Below, in pieces: positions 26,949-35,576 of a stretch of DNA of 64,000 nt. How positions within the stretch are numbered: position 1 is the first letter of the stretch; every line of letters begins with the position of its first letter. Origin of the DNA: an uncultured Bacteroidota bacterium (lineage in GTDB: Bacteria > Bacteroidota > Bacteroidia > UKL13-3). The stretch lies in assembly GCA_903910445.1 (NCBI GenBank), contig CAIVZR010000090.1:1-64000 (forward strand). Direction: 5' to 3'. The position numbers were made by a program, and so were the translations under genes. The notes under the pieces were generated by a model. It made no database searches and was not told where the DNA came from. It saw only the letters and a list, made by a program, of their open reading frames with translations.

Positions 26949-27859
26949 CCAAATTCATCGGTAGGGGCATCTTTTATTTCTTTGACGTGTGTATTGGTTT
27001 TAAGCACTTTCACTATCTCATTCTTCAATTTTAAATTACCTACGCCATGAATGAAAGTTACCTTCTTCATTCCCGCTGCCATCGCATCTTCTAAGTTCTT
27101 TTCAAAATACTTCAACTGCGCTTGCAAAGTTTCTTGCTTGGTTAACTGGGTATAGTTATTATGAATTTTGTCGATATGTAAGTCGATGATAGCAAGGGGC
27201 GCTTTGATAGCCGCAGCGGTAGTTTCCGCCACTTCCGCCCTGGGCTGGAAGGTGGCCAGTTTCTGAATCGCTTCTTCATTCAATGCCTCATTTATTAAAA
27301 ACAGATAACCTTGCTTTTGTAGGATGGGCGTAGCTCTCAGGTGTTTGAAAAAACGGGAGGCAGGCACTTGCAGGTTCTTCACCACGGGCGACCAGGCAGT
27401 TTGTTCAGGCTTAATCAATACCTGAAAATTAAATTCAGGCCAAATAGCAAACTGATCCATTGCTAATTTATCAACGCTCTTATAATCGAAGGCATCTACC
27501 ATGGCAAAGAATTTCGGTGTTAGCTGTTGGTCTTTGGTGGTATAGTAATTTACAAAAACACGTTGGTTGGTATGGTTGATGAAATACAATTCCATTTGCT
27601 GATCGTTGAGCTGTACAAACGATGCATAAAGGTTTTCATCGAAGCCTTTGTCGGCAGTCTTTATTTCCACCACGGCCGTTGTTGCTGCGGTATTACTAAA
27701 ATCTTCAAACGATATTTTTACAATCTGTCCAATCAAAACGGGAATCTCAAAATCATTATCAACCGTTACGCCCACCATCTCATTACTGAGGATTGCCGAC
27801 ACGATACCATCCATGTTTTCGTTTACAAATCGAACCTTATCTCCAATACTAAATTTCAT
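26912..27859 (-). CDS. Smr-domain protein with DUF2027-like N-terminus
   Basis: 315 residues. The N-terminus (KFSIGDKVRFVNENMDGIVS) is an SH3-like/DUF2027-type module found in Bacteroidota; a central beta-rich region follows; the C-terminal Smr domain (about 225-315) has LHID in place of the usual LDLHG and the key VTFIHGVGNLKLKNEIVKVL (IHG-x-G motif). Smr domains are endonuclease-like or act on nicked/branched nucleic acid and on collided ribosomes; the full MutS2 ATPase is absent. The gene ends inside the convergent O-antigen-ligase gene (37-nt antisense overlap) and diverges from the HI0933 gene. Confidence 0.85.
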   Translation of the reverse strand: MKFSIGDKVRFVNENMDGIVSAILSNEMVGVTVDNDFEIPVLIGQIVKISFEDFSNTAATTAVVEIKTADKGFDENLYASFVQLNDQQMELYFINHTNQRVFVNYYTTKDQQLTPKFFAMVDAFDYKSVDKLAMDQFAIWPEFNFQVLIKPEQTAWSPVVKNLQVPASRFFKHLRATPILQKQGYLFLINEALNEEAIQKLATFQPRAEVAETTAAAIKAPLAIIDLHIDKIHNNYTQLTKQETLQAQLKYFEKNLEDAMAAGMKKVTFIHGVGNLKLKNEIVKVLKTNTHVKEIKDAPTDEFGYGATEVFISES

Positions 27860-27863
27860 GGGT

Positions 27864-27871
27864 CAAAGGTA
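27864..27871 (-). promoter_or_regulatory. TACCTTTG -7 box of the Smr gene
   Basis: Exact consensus, 4 nt upstream of the ATG at 27859: another candidate leaderless transcript. No TTTG at the expected -33 distance. Confidence 0.55.
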
Positions 27872-27933
27872 GTGCATATTTTCTGCGCGTATAATTCATT
27901 GTTAATTCCCGTTTAATAAGTAATCTTTGCACC

Positions 27934-29145
27934 ATGGATATTGCCATTATTGGGGGAGGAGCCTCCGGATTTTTTTGTGCTTTGAATATTGCAATGCAGA
28001 GACCGGATGCGCAGATTACCATCTTTGAACGCACTTCCACCTTATTGGGTAAGGTGCGAATCAGTGGTGGCGGGCGTTGTAATGTTACACATTCGTTATT
28101 TGATGCGATCGATTTGGTTAAGAAATATCCGCGTGGTGCTCGCGAAATGTTGAGCCCATTCATTAAATTCAATCCAGAAAATACTATCGAATGGTTTCGT
28201 CAGCGAGGCGTAACATTGAAGACAGAGCCCGACGGACGCATGTTTCCAGTGACGGATTCATCGGAGACCATCATCGAATGTTTTTTGAGAGAGGCTGAAA
28301 AATTGGGAATCCAAATATTGATGAATGCGGGAATCACTCAAATTAAAAAAACAGAGCATGCCTTCGAGTTGCACACCAATACCCAGCGCTATCGATGCGA
28401 TGCGGTGGTGGTAGCTGCCGGAGGAAATATCGCAGAAGACCTTAAAAATACATTATTGGTGATGGGGCATACCTTCGTCCCATCTGTCCCATCACTATTC
28501 ACTTTTAATGTGCCCAAACATCCCATCAATAGCCTCATGGGTGTGAGTGTGCCCATGGCGTCAGTGAAGATTGCAGGCACCAAATTATTTGAAGAAGGGC
28601 CCGTATTGATTACCCATTGGGGATTTAGTGGGCCCGCGATTCTAAGACTTTCGGCTTGGGGTGCGCGTCATCTGGCATCAGTAAATTATGAGTTTAAGTT
28701 TATCATCAACTGGATTCAAGGAAGCACGCCAGACTATATTTTTCAAGAGCTTTCCAACTATAAGCAATGGCATCAGCAAGCCAATATTTTAAATTCACCC
28801 ATCGATATTCCGAAGCGATTGTGGAAGTTTTTTGTGAATGACACTGGAATCGACGATCATACCATTTGGCAAGCCGTTCCCAAGCACCTATTGCAAAAAT
28901 TGGCAAGAAGGGTGAGTGTCGATGAATATGATGCACGTGGTAAGACGACTTATAAAGATGAGTTCGTAACGGCAGGTGGGATTCAACTGAAGGAGCTCGA
29001 CTTTAAAACCATGGAAAGCAAAATGGTTCCTGGACTCTATTTCACTGGAGAGATTATTGATGTGGATGGCATCACTGGTGGCTTCAATTTCCAGAATGCC
29101 TGGACTACGGGCTGGCTGGCCGCAAATTCTTTGGCAATTAGCTAA
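27934..29145 (+). CDS. HI0933/YhiN-family FAD-dependent oxidoreductase
   Basis: 403 residues, full length for the family. FAD-binding GxGxxG is IAIIGGGASGFFCALNIA at the start; the family signature KVRISGGGRCNVTHS follows (about 45-60). The second dinucleotide motif is CDAVVVAAGGNI, and the C-terminus has the closing FAD contact ITGGFNFQNAWTTGWLAA. Some members have been linked to tRNA modification or reductase chemistry; the exact reaction is unknown. An AATCTTTG box lies just before the ATG. It is followed 32 bp later by the OmpH gene, which has its own box. Confidence 0.92.
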   Translation: MDIAIIGGGASGFFCALNIAMQRPDAQITIFERTSTLLGKVRISGGGRCNVTHSLFDAIDLVKKYPRGAREMLSPFIKFNPENTIEWFRQRGVTLKTEPDGRMFPVTDSSETIIECFLREAEKLGIQILMNAGITQIKKTEHAFELHTNTQRYRCDAVVVAAGGNIAEDLKNTLLVMGHTFVPSVPSLFTFNVPKHPINSLMGVSVPMASVKIAGTKLFEEGPVLITHWGFSGPAILRLSAWGARHLASVNYEFKFIINWIQGSTPDYIFQELSNYKQWHQQANILNSPIDIPKRLWKFFVNDTGIDDHTIWQAVPKHLLQKLARRVSVDEYDARGKTTYKDEFVTAGGIQLKELDFKTMESKMVPGLYFTGEIIDVDGITGGFNFQNAWTTGWLAANSLAIS

Positions 29146-29177
29146 AAAACCTCTTACAATTTATTATTTTCGCGCCT

Positions 29178-29792
29178 ATGAAAAATCTCTCTCTAATTCT
29201 GAATTTGGTATTGGCGGTTGCCGTTGGTGTACTATTCTGGTTGCATTTTAAAGGAGGCAAAGGAACCGAGGCTACCAAGCATATTAACTTTGGTGATAAA
29301 AACATGCGCATTGCCTATGTGGATGTAGAAAAAATTGATAGCAGCTATAAGTACATTACCGACAAGCGTAGCATCATGGAGAAAGAGGTAGAAGCAAGTC
29401 GTAACTCTTTGGCTTCAACAGAGCAATTGCTTACTGCAGCACAAACTAAATTGCAGGAAGACGCATATAATTTGGAGAACAATGCCAATATCAGCATGAC
29501 TGATAAATACAATAAACAAAAAGAATTGCAAGCGCGTTACGAAAAGTTTCAGCAAGACTATGCCGTATACCAACAACGCAAAGATGTTATGGAGCGCGAA
29601 TTAGATGCTAAGATTCAGAACTTCAATAAGGCCATGATGCAGAGCTTGGATAATAATATCAAGAAATACAATCTCGATCAGAAATACGATTATATTCTTA
29701 CCAAACAACAAATGTTATTGGCCAACGATAGCCTCGATATCACCGAAGATATCTTGAATATGCTCAACCAAGAATATTTGGATTCTAAGTAG
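29178..29792 (+). CDS. OmpH/Skp-family periplasmic chaperone-like protein
   Basis: 204 residues. An N-terminal hydrophobic segment (LSLILNLVLAVAVGVLFWLH) anchors or exports it. IAYVDVEKIDSSYKYI begins the OmpH domain; about residues 60-160 form the long charged helical hairpin (tentacles) of the Skp fold, and DYILTKQQMLLANDSLDIT is the last strand-helix. Skp escorts unfolded outer-membrane proteins. In this phylum ompH genes usually sit next to bamA; here it stands apart, so this may be a second copy. Its 3' end overlaps the convergent membrane-protein gene by 8 nt. Confidence 0.85.
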   Translation: MKNLSLILNLVLAVAVGVLFWLHFKGGKGTEATKHINFGDKNMRIAYVDVEKIDSSYKYITDKRSIMEKEVEASRNSLASTEQLLTAAQTKLQEDAYNLENNANISMTDKYNKQKELQARYEKFQQDYAVYQQRKDVMERELDAKIQNFNKAMMQSLDNNIKKYNLDQKYDYILTKQQMLLANDSLDITEDILNMLNQEYLDSK

Positions 29793-30180
29793 TTGATCGC
29801 TTCAAAATTATTGGAATAATTCCTCCAATGATTGTTGAAATGATACCTAAGCTAATCATCCATTGTGGATGATGGATTGTGAAGAAGTTTACCAATACTA
29901 CGATTAAAAAGACCCCTACGGTGCCATAAGCCATCTTTTTATGCGATGCCATCTGCAATGTCACAAGGCTACCTATTAAACAGGCTACCCCATAAGAAAT
30001 TGCATTGGTCAATAGTAAATTATAAGGAAGGCTATTGATATAGGCTTCAAAATCGGCTTTGGGTAAATTGGGAGCTGGAGGTGCTACTTGAAAGAAAGGA
30101 GGGATGGTGTTCTCAATCACCATCAATACTAAAAAGGCGGCCACGAGTCCAGCGAAAATGGCAAGTAAATTTTTATACAT
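29785..30180 (-). CDS. Small integral membrane protein, paralogue of 14824-15243
   Basis: 131 residues from ATG 30180 (YKNLLAIFAGLVAAFLVLMV). Four hydrophobic segments, with a Pro-rich loop (QVAPPAPNLPKADFEAYINS) after the first. Compared with the gene at 14824-15243 it shares length, helix spacing, the Pro-rich first loop, and a short basic end. No named family recognised. Isolated between ompH and the GHMP kinase gene. Confidence 0.65.
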   Translation of the reverse strand: MYKNLLAIFAGLVAAFLVLMVIENTIPPFFQVAPPAPNLPKADFEAYINSLPYNLLLTNAISYGVACLIGSLVTLQMASHKKMAYGTVGVFLIVVLVNFFTIHHPQWMISLGIISTIIGGIIPIILKRSTT

Positions 30181-30254
30181 AATAGAACAGGTTGAAGGCA
30201 AATAAAAAGATTTTCACCGATTAGAAAAATTTATTTTAATTCGAAGAACCGAAT

Positions 30255-31271
30255 ATGATCATAAGAAGCAAAGCCCCCTTACGTATTGGTCTCGCCGGAG
30301 GTGGTACCGATGTGAGTCCGTATAGTGATGTGTATGGTGGTGCCATCCTCAATGCCACCATCAACCTTTTTGCCTACGCCACCCTCATCCCCCGTGAAGA
30401 TGATACCGTAATTTTTAATGCAGTGGATAAGAACGAAATAAAAACAACCACCCTGCAACAAATTGAAACATCGGGTGAATTGCAATTATTGCAAGGTGTT
30501 GCAAAATATATCATCGAAAATTTCGATACCAAAATCACCGGATTTGAATTGAGCACCTTCGTAGATGCGCCTGCAGGAAGTGGACTGGGAACCTCTTCAA
30601 CATTATGTGTGGCCATCATATCAGCCTTTGCCGAGTGGCTTAATTTGCCCTTGGGTGAATACGATATTGCTAAGCTGGCTTTCGAAATAGAGCGTAATTA
30701 TTTGGGTATGGCTGGAGGTAAGCAAGATCAATACGCTGCTACTTTTGGTGGATTCAATTTCATGGAATTCTCAGGTGAGAAAGTTATTGTGAATCCATTG
30801 CGCGTCAAACAAAAATACATCAACGAGTTAGAAAATAATATTTTGTTGTACTATACTTCTACGTCTCGCTTGAGCAGTTCGATTATTGAAGAACAACAAA
30901 AAAATGTGAACTCTAAAAAAGATAAGAGCATCGATGCCATGCACAAACTCAAGGAGCAAAGCGTCATGATGAAGGAGGCCATCCTCACCGGAAACCTTGA
31001 TGTGATTGGCGAAATCCTGAATTTTGGATGGATGTTTAAGAAGCAGATGGCCGATGGAATTTCGAATACACGTATCGATGAAATTTATGAAACGGCTATT
31101 GCACATGGTGCCAGTGGTGGTAAAATAAGTGGTGCTGGCGGTGGTGGATTCATGATTTTTTATTGTCCGAAAAACACACGTTACCCTGTGATGCAAGCCC
31201 TGAAGTCGTTTGGGGGCGAATTCAAACGATTCCAATTTGAAGAACACGGCGTAAGAAGCTGGAAAATTTAG
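30255..31271 (+). CDS. GHMP kinase, HddA-like D,D-heptose 7-phosphate kinase
   Basis: 338 residues. N-terminal IIRSKAPLRIGLAGGGTDVS is the hallmark of the HddA/FGGY-unlike GHMP group; the phosphate loop is APAGSGLGTSSTLCVAIISA (about 97-116), and the third GHMP motif is ASGGKISGAGGGGFMIFYCP near the C-terminus. The family phosphorylates D-glycero-alpha-D-manno-heptose 7-phosphate at C1 in GDP-heptose synthesis for surface glycans; closely related kinases use other sugars. No gmhA, gmhB or hddC gene is adjacent, so the pathway assignment is inference. The FKBP gene starts 11 bp downstream. Confidence 0.85.
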   Translation: MIIRSKAPLRIGLAGGGTDVSPYSDVYGGAILNATINLFAYATLIPREDDTVIFNAVDKNEIKTTTLQQIETSGELQLLQGVAKYIIENFDTKITGFELSTFVDAPAGSGLGTSSTLCVAIISAFAEWLNLPLGEYDIAKLAFEIERNYLGMAGGKQDQYAATFGGFNFMEFSGEKVIVNPLRVKQKYINELENNILLYYTSTSRLSSSIIEEQQKNVNSKKDKSIDAMHKLKEQSVMMKEAILTGNLDVIGEILNFGWMFKKQMADGISNTRIDEIYETAIAHGASGGKISGAGGGGFMIFYCPKNTRYPVMQALKSFGGEFKRFQFEEHGVRSWKI

Positions 31272-31282
31272 TTAACCCTGAA

Positions 31283-31720
31283 ATGAGAAATATATTTTTA
31301 ATTGTTTGTGCTACCCTGGTTTTATTTGGTTGTAAAAAGAAAAAAACCGATCGTGAAAAAATCGATGAATATATTGTTGCCAATAATTTGACGGGGCAAT
31401 ATACTTCAAGCGGATTATACTATACCGTGGATGTGCCAGGAACCGGTGGCAGCCCCGCTTTGAGCAATATTGTGAAAGTGGAATACGCTGGCTACCTCCT
31501 CGATGGAACCAAGTTTGATGCAACGAAAACAGGAGTCCCAATTGAGTTTGGCTTATCGCAAGTAATCGAAGGATGGCAGGAGGGAATTCCAAAATATCAA
31601 AAAGGAGGCAAAGGCAAACTCATCATACCAAGTGCTTTGGGCTATGGAAGCAGCTCTGCAGGAGATATCCCTTCCAATTCTGTTTTACTATTTGATGTTT
31701 ATCTGGTTGACTGGAGATAA
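31283..31720 (+). CDS. FKBP-type peptidyl-prolyl isomerase lipoprotein
   Basis: 145 residues. Lipobox LVLFGC with Cys17 followed by KKKK; then a short linker and one FKBP domain (about 45-145). Active-site residues visible: VEYAGYLLDGTKFDAT, PIEFGLSQVIEGWQEGIPKY, GGKGKLIIPSALGYGS and IPSNSVLLFDVYLV, all matching FKBP12-like consensus (Tyr, Phe-Asp, Val-Ile, Trp, Tyr). It should assist folding of secreted proteins at the membrane surface. Probably co-transcribed with the GHMP kinase gene. Confidence 0.93.
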   Translation: MRNIFLIVCATLVLFGCKKKKTDREKIDEYIVANNLTGQYTSSGLYYTVDVPGTGGSPALSNIVKVEYAGYLLDGTKFDATKTGVPIEFGLSQVIEGWQEGIPKYQKGGKGKLIIPSALGYGSSSAGDIPSNSVLLFDVYLVDWR

Positions 31721-31767
31721 AATCCGTCCTATTGTTTTTAAAAATCTTACTGCAGTTTTTTTGATTT

Positions 31768-33894
31768 ATGATTGAATTCTCCTCAGGAATTAGTTTGCAA
31801 ATGCAAATTGGTATCCATCAAGTGAAGCAAGCCCTGAAGCTGTTCTCAGAAGGGGCTACCATTCCATTTATTGCACGTTACCGAAAAGATGTAACGGGTA
31901 ATTTAGATGAGGTGCAGCTCTTGAAAATAATGGAACTGGCCAAAGAAGCACAAGAGCTTGCCAATAGAAAAACCTATATATTAAAAACCATTGAAGAGGC
32001 TGGTCAGTTGACGCCTCAATTAAAGAAGTCTATTGAAGAGGCCAATAATATCACCCTCCTGGAAGATTTATTTCTACCCTATAAACCCAAGCGCAAAACA
32101 CGGGCGAGCATTGCCAGGGAGCGAGGATTAGAACCTTTGGCACAACTCATCAAAAAGCAAACACGTATAGAAGTTTTGCAGGAAGCAAAAAAGTATTTGA
32201 GTAAAGATTTACCAACGGTTGAACTGGTGCTCGCAGGTGCAAGAGATATCATTGCGGAAGAGATGAGCGAACATGCAGCCTTGCGCAATACCATGCGTAA
32301 TTTATATCAGCGGGAAGCCATCATTCAAAGTAAGATGGTGAATGGTAAAGAAACAGAAGGAGCGAAGTACCGCGATTATTTTTCATTCACCGAATCCCTT
32401 TCAAAAATCCCATCACACCGAATGCTCGCCATCTTCAGAGGGGAGGAGGAAGGGGTCTTGCGATTGGGCATCGAGCCCAGTGAGGAGCGTGCTCATTTTT
32501 TAATGGAGCGTGAATTTTTATTCGGGAATAATGAGTCGGCAGCACAAATGAAACTGGCTATCAAAGATTCGTATAAGCGCTTATTGCAGCCTTCCTTGGA
32601 GAATGAATTTAGGCAAACATTAAAGACCAGGGCAGATGAAGAAGCGATTCAGGTATTCGCCGAAAACCTTCGTCAACTCTTGCTTTCATCGCCACTTGGA
32701 AGTAAAAAAGTAATGGCCATCGACCCAGGGTATCGGTCGGGTTGTAAGGTGGTTTGTCTAGACGAAAATGGGAACCTGAAACATACCTCTCTTATTTTCA
32801 TTCACGAAAAAAACCATAAGCTCAACGAAGCCGAACATTCAATTCGAACATGGGTTCATGAATATCAAACTGAAGCATTTGCTATTGGTAATGGCACGGC
32901 GGGCAGAGAAACACAGCAATTTATTCAGTCACTGCAATTAAATATTCCGGTGTTCATGGTAAATGAAGATGGGGCTTCTATCTATTCCGCATCGGCTATT
33001 GGCAGGGAAGAATTTCCTGATCATGATTTGACAGTGCGTGGTGCCGTAAGTATTGGCAGGCGCCTGATGGATCCATTGGCGGAGCTGGTGAAGCTCGATC
33101 CTAAAAGTATTGGGGTAGGGCAATATCAGCATGATGTGGCGCAAAACCGATTGAAGGAACGACTCGATCAAACGGTGGAGCATTGCGTGAATAAGGTGGG
33201 CGTAAATTTGAATACTGCAAGTAAGCATCTGTTGAGTTATGTGAGTGGCATTGGGCCGGTGCTCGCAGAAAATATTGTGAACTACAGAGCAGAAAATGGA
33301 AATTTCACACAAAGAAAACAACTCTTGAAAGTGCCTCGTTTAGGCCCAAAAGTTTATGAGCAATGTGCAGGGTTCTTAAAAATCCCACAGAGTAAAAACC
33401 CGCTAGACCATAGCACCGTGCATCCCGAAGCCTATCCGCTGGTGGAGCGCATGGCCACCGATTTGGGATTGAAGCTGGAGCAATTAATTTGCAATGAGAA
33501 AGAGATTTCGAGTATTAAAATTTCTCAATATGCTGATGAGAAAATTGGGGTGCATTCCATTCAGGATATCCTCACCGAGCTGCGCAAACCTGGACTCGAT
33601 CCGCGCTCTGAGGTGCAGCTTTTTGAGTTTGCCAAGATTTATAAAATAGAAGATGTAGCGGTAGGGATGATGGTTCCTGGATTGGTAACCAACCTCACCC
33701 GCTTCGGTGCCTTCGTAGATATTGGTGTGAAGCAAGATGGCATGGTACATATTTCAGAGATTGCCAATCATTATATCACCGATCCCAATCAGGTATTGAA
33801 ACTCAATCAGGCCATGATGGTTAAAGTGCTGGAGGTAGATTTAGTAAGAAAGAGAATCAGCTTATCCATCAAACAAGCAAATACAAAACAATAA
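31768..33894 (+). CDS. tex: Tex-family RNA-binding transcription accessory protein
   Basis: 708 residues, slightly short but complete for Tex. Domains in order: N-terminal helical region (ATIPFIARYRKDVTGNLDEV is diagnostic), a YqgF/RNase-H-like fold (about 310-440, starting VMAIDPGYRSGCKVVCLDENG), tandem helix-hairpin-helix motifs (about 470-545, LLSYVSGIGPVLAENIVNYR), a DUF-like region, and an S1 RNA-binding domain (about 630-700, LVTNLTRFGAFVDIGVKQDG). Tex modulates transcription and nucleic-acid transactions in the cytoplasm. The 4-nt gap to the convergent amidotransferase gene leaves no room for a shared terminator. Confidence 0.95.
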   Translation: MIEFSSGISLQMQIGIHQVKQALKLFSEGATIPFIARYRKDVTGNLDEVQLLKIMELAKEAQELANRKTYILKTIEEAGQLTPQLKKSIEEANNITLLEDLFLPYKPKRKTRASIARERGLEPLAQLIKKQTRIEVLQEAKKYLSKDLPTVELVLAGARDIIAEEMSEHAALRNTMRNLYQREAIIQSKMVNGKETEGAKYRDYFSFTESLSKIPSHRMLAIFRGEEEGVLRLGIEPSEERAHFLMEREFLFGNNESAAQMKLAIKDSYKRLLQPSLENEFRQTLKTRADEEAIQVFAENLRQLLLSSPLGSKKVMAIDPGYRSGCKVVCLDENGNLKHTSLIFIHEKNHKLNEAEHSIRTWVHEYQTEAFAIGNGTAGRETQQFIQSLQLNIPVFMVNEDGASIYSASAIGREEFPDHDLTVRGAVSIGRRLMDPLAELVKLDPKSIGVGQYQHDVAQNRLKERLDQTVEHCVNKVGVNLNTASKHLLSYVSGIGPVLAENIVNYRAENGNFTQRKQLLKVPRLGPKVYEQCAGFLKIPQSKNPLDHSTVHPEAYPLVERMATDLGLKLEQLICNEKEISSIKISQYADEKIGVHSIQDILTELRKPGLDPRSEVQLFEFAKIYKIEDVAVGMMVPGLVTNLTRFGAFVDIGVKQDGMVHISEIANHYITDPNQVLKLNQAMMVKVLEVDLVRKRISLSIKQANTKQ

Positions 33895-33898
33895 ATAT

Positions 33899-34732
33899 TT
33901 ATAAGGCTGCTTCGTGCTGTGGGAAGGAGATATACTTCTTCTTCAGGAAATTAGGTAGAATCTCGCGATGCGTTAAAATGATTTTATCTGGATCGTCGAG
34001 TTTATCAATCATCTCTAAGTATTTCACTTCCCCAAATTGTTCAATCACTTGCGCTTTCTTCTTTTCATCGGTTAGCAAATAGTAACGCATTCCTATACCG
34101 TCGGCTTCTGGGTGAAACTGGGTTCCGTATATTTCGTCGGAGAAACGAATGGCCATCAAAGCCCTTTCCAGCGGCACATTGGGGCGTTCCTTCTCTAGGG
34201 CAAGCACCTCTGCACGGGTTTCGAAAAACTTTGCCATATTAGGTTGAATCACTTGCCATTCGCGGCTATCTACAATATAAAAAGTGTCGGCAAGGTTTTT
34301 CAAGATTGCGTCTTCTTTACCAGCTTCTGTTTTGTGGGTGGGCATCACTCCAAAAGAAGTACTCTTGCGCTGGCATACGAGTCCGTAGCCATAATTGCGA
34401 CAAAACACTTGAAAAGAGTGACAAATTAAAAAGAGGAATTTCTTTTCATCCGATTTCTTATTGATGGATTCAATTGATTCAATAAGATGAAAGAATTTAT
34501 TTTCCCAATCGCTACCAGCGCTATCTATGGGACTTCCGGGGCCACCGCTGCTAATGAATACATCGAAGTTGCGGGCATCAGGAACTTCCCCTTTACCACG
34601 AATATCAAATACTTCATAGGTTATAGGAAGGGATTCTTCTTTAGCAAATTTTTCTATCGTTTCTTTTATCCCTCGCATGCCCTGATTCTCATGCCCGAGG
34701 TACATATCTAAAATAGCAATTCTATAATTCAC
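33899..34732 (-). CDS. Class I glutamine amidotransferase-like protein
   Basis: 277 residues, starting at GTG 34732 (NYRIAILDMYLGHENQ). The GATase triad is visible: the nucleophile in FLFLICHSFQVFCRNYGYG (Cys about 105) and the His/Glu pair in IYGTQFHPEAD (about 210). FVFISSGGPGSPID-like DVFISSGGPGSPID precedes it as the oxyanion strand. The C-terminal 60 residues (DDPDKIILTHREILPNFLKK) go beyond the core domain. No synthase domain is attached, so it probably supplies ammonia or hydrolyses a gamma-glutamyl compound. The start codon follows a TATCTTCG box by 4 nt, supporting GTG. Confidence 0.82.
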   Translation of the reverse strand: MNYRIAILDMYLGHENQGMRGIKETIEKFAKEESLPITYEVFDIRGKGEVPDARNFDVFISSGGPGSPIDSAGSDWENKFFHLIESIESINKKSDEKKFLFLICHSFQVFCRNYGYGLVCQRKSTSFGVMPTHKTEAGKEDAILKNLADTFYIVDSREWQVIQPNMAKFFETRAEVLALEKERPNVPLERALMAIRFSDEIYGTQFHPEADGIGMRYYLLTDEKKKAQVIEQFGEVKYLEMIDKLDDPDKIILTHREILPNFLKKKYISFPQHEAAL

Positions 34733-34736
34733 GGTG

Positions 34737-34744
34737 CGAAGATA
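34737..34744 (-). promoter_or_regulatory. TATCTTCG -7-like box of the amidotransferase gene
   Basis: One mismatch to TAnnTTTG, 4 nt before the GTG start at 34732. Confidence 0.45.
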
Positions 34745-34857
34745 GTGAATGCTTGGGATAGTGAATGGTGAATGGTGAGTGGGTCTTGTGTATGGAGTCT
34801 TCAGTAGATAGTACTAATACAGGTGGAAAAATTCTTGATAAAGTTTTACCTCTACTC

Positions 34858-34940
34858 CGTCGTTGCGTCTCCGACCAACGATTCACTAGAACTTCTTCGA
34901 CCTATAGCTAAAGTGTCCGTCGTTGTGTCTCCGACCAACG
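34858..34940 (-). repeat. Two inverted degenerate copies of the 113-bp array unit core
   Basis: CGTCGTTGCGTCTCCGACC-type cores at 34858-34880 and 34918-34940, 60 bp apart, are reverse complements of the array hairpin. The sequence between them also matches, on the minus strand, the array segment that follows the hairpin (AGGTCGA-AGAAGTTCTAG compared with AGGTCGAGAAGGTTCTCG). Confidence 0.7.
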
Positions 34941-35037
34941 ACCGCATTGACCTTCTGCTATCAATGTATTCTTATGAGAAGTCAAATAAGAAAATGAATA
35001 ACGAACCAATAATACATTCCTATACGAGAAGCTCGGG

Positions 35038-35400
35038 GCCGTTGGTCGGAGACGCAACGGCGGACATAGCGTTAGTAGGTCGAGAAGGTTCTCGAGGACA
35101 GCGCATCAATAGCATCAATCAATAATACATTCCTATATGAGAAGCGCTGTGCCGTTGGTCGGAGACGCAACGGCGGACATAGCGTTAGTAGGTCGAGAAG
35201 GTTCTAGAGGATAGCGCATCAATATCATCAACCAATAATACATTCCAATATGAGAAGCGCTGTGCCGTTGGTCGGAGACGCAACGGCGGACATAGTGTTA
35301 GTAGGCCGAGAAGGTTCTCGAGGATAGCGCATCAATAGCATCTATCAATAATACAATCCTATATGAGAAGCGCTGAGCCGTTGGTCGGAGACGCAACGGC
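35038..35400 (+). repeat. Tandem array, 113-bp unit, three full and one partial copy
   Basis: Units begin at 35038, 35151, 35264 and 35377, exactly 113 bp apart; the fourth ends after 24 bp. Each starts with a hairpin GCCGTTG-GTC-GGA-GAC-g-CAACGGC, followed by GGACATAGCGTTAGTAGG, a second hairpin CGAGAAGGTTCTCG, GCGCATCAATA and AATACATTCC with a closing AGCGCT. Units differ at only a few positions, indicating recent duplication. Confidence 0.9.
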
Positions 35401-35452
35401 AGATGAGATAATTGTAGTGTGAGAAATGAAATACAAGAAATATCTTTCTCGT

Positions 35453-35492
35453 AACAAAAGAACCCTTCCAATATTGAAAGGGTTCTTTTGTT
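35453..35492. terminator. Bidirectional hairpin terminator
   Basis: A 15-bp stem (AACAAAAGAACCCTT paired with AAGGGTTCTTTTGTT) is extended, after one C/A mismatch, by CAAT/ATTG. It lies 85 bp beyond the stop of the T9SS protein gene at 35577 and stops transcripts from that side; A and T tracts in the stem give both directions a U-rich end. Confidence 0.75.
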
Positions 35493-35576
35493 ATTTAAAC
35501 AATAGGAGCAATTACCAATCTTCACTAAAACACTTCCCCGTCTTTTGTCTTATGTCTTCCGTCCAAAATCTACTCA

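Larger units (their letters stand above)
34733..35576. other. Intergenic region with 113-bp tandem array and inverted copies
   Basis: 844 bp between two minus-strand genes. It contains simple GAATGGT repeats (34762-34778), two inverted degenerate half-units (34858-34880 and 34918-34940), three full plus one partial 113-bp unit (35038-35400), a strong hairpin terminator (35453-35492), and a GTCTTTTGTCTTATGTCTT tract at about 35540. Long open frames within it are repeat-derived and not proteins. Confidence 0.8.

Noticed and set aside
34823-35125. 100-codon plus-strand frame
   Set aside because: Made from the hairpin repeats; protein sequence simply repeats the DNA units and has no domain.
35038-35400. 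113-bp tandem array as a CRISPR array
   Set aside because: Whole 113-bp units are nearly identical, so there are no unique spacers, and no cas genes are present.
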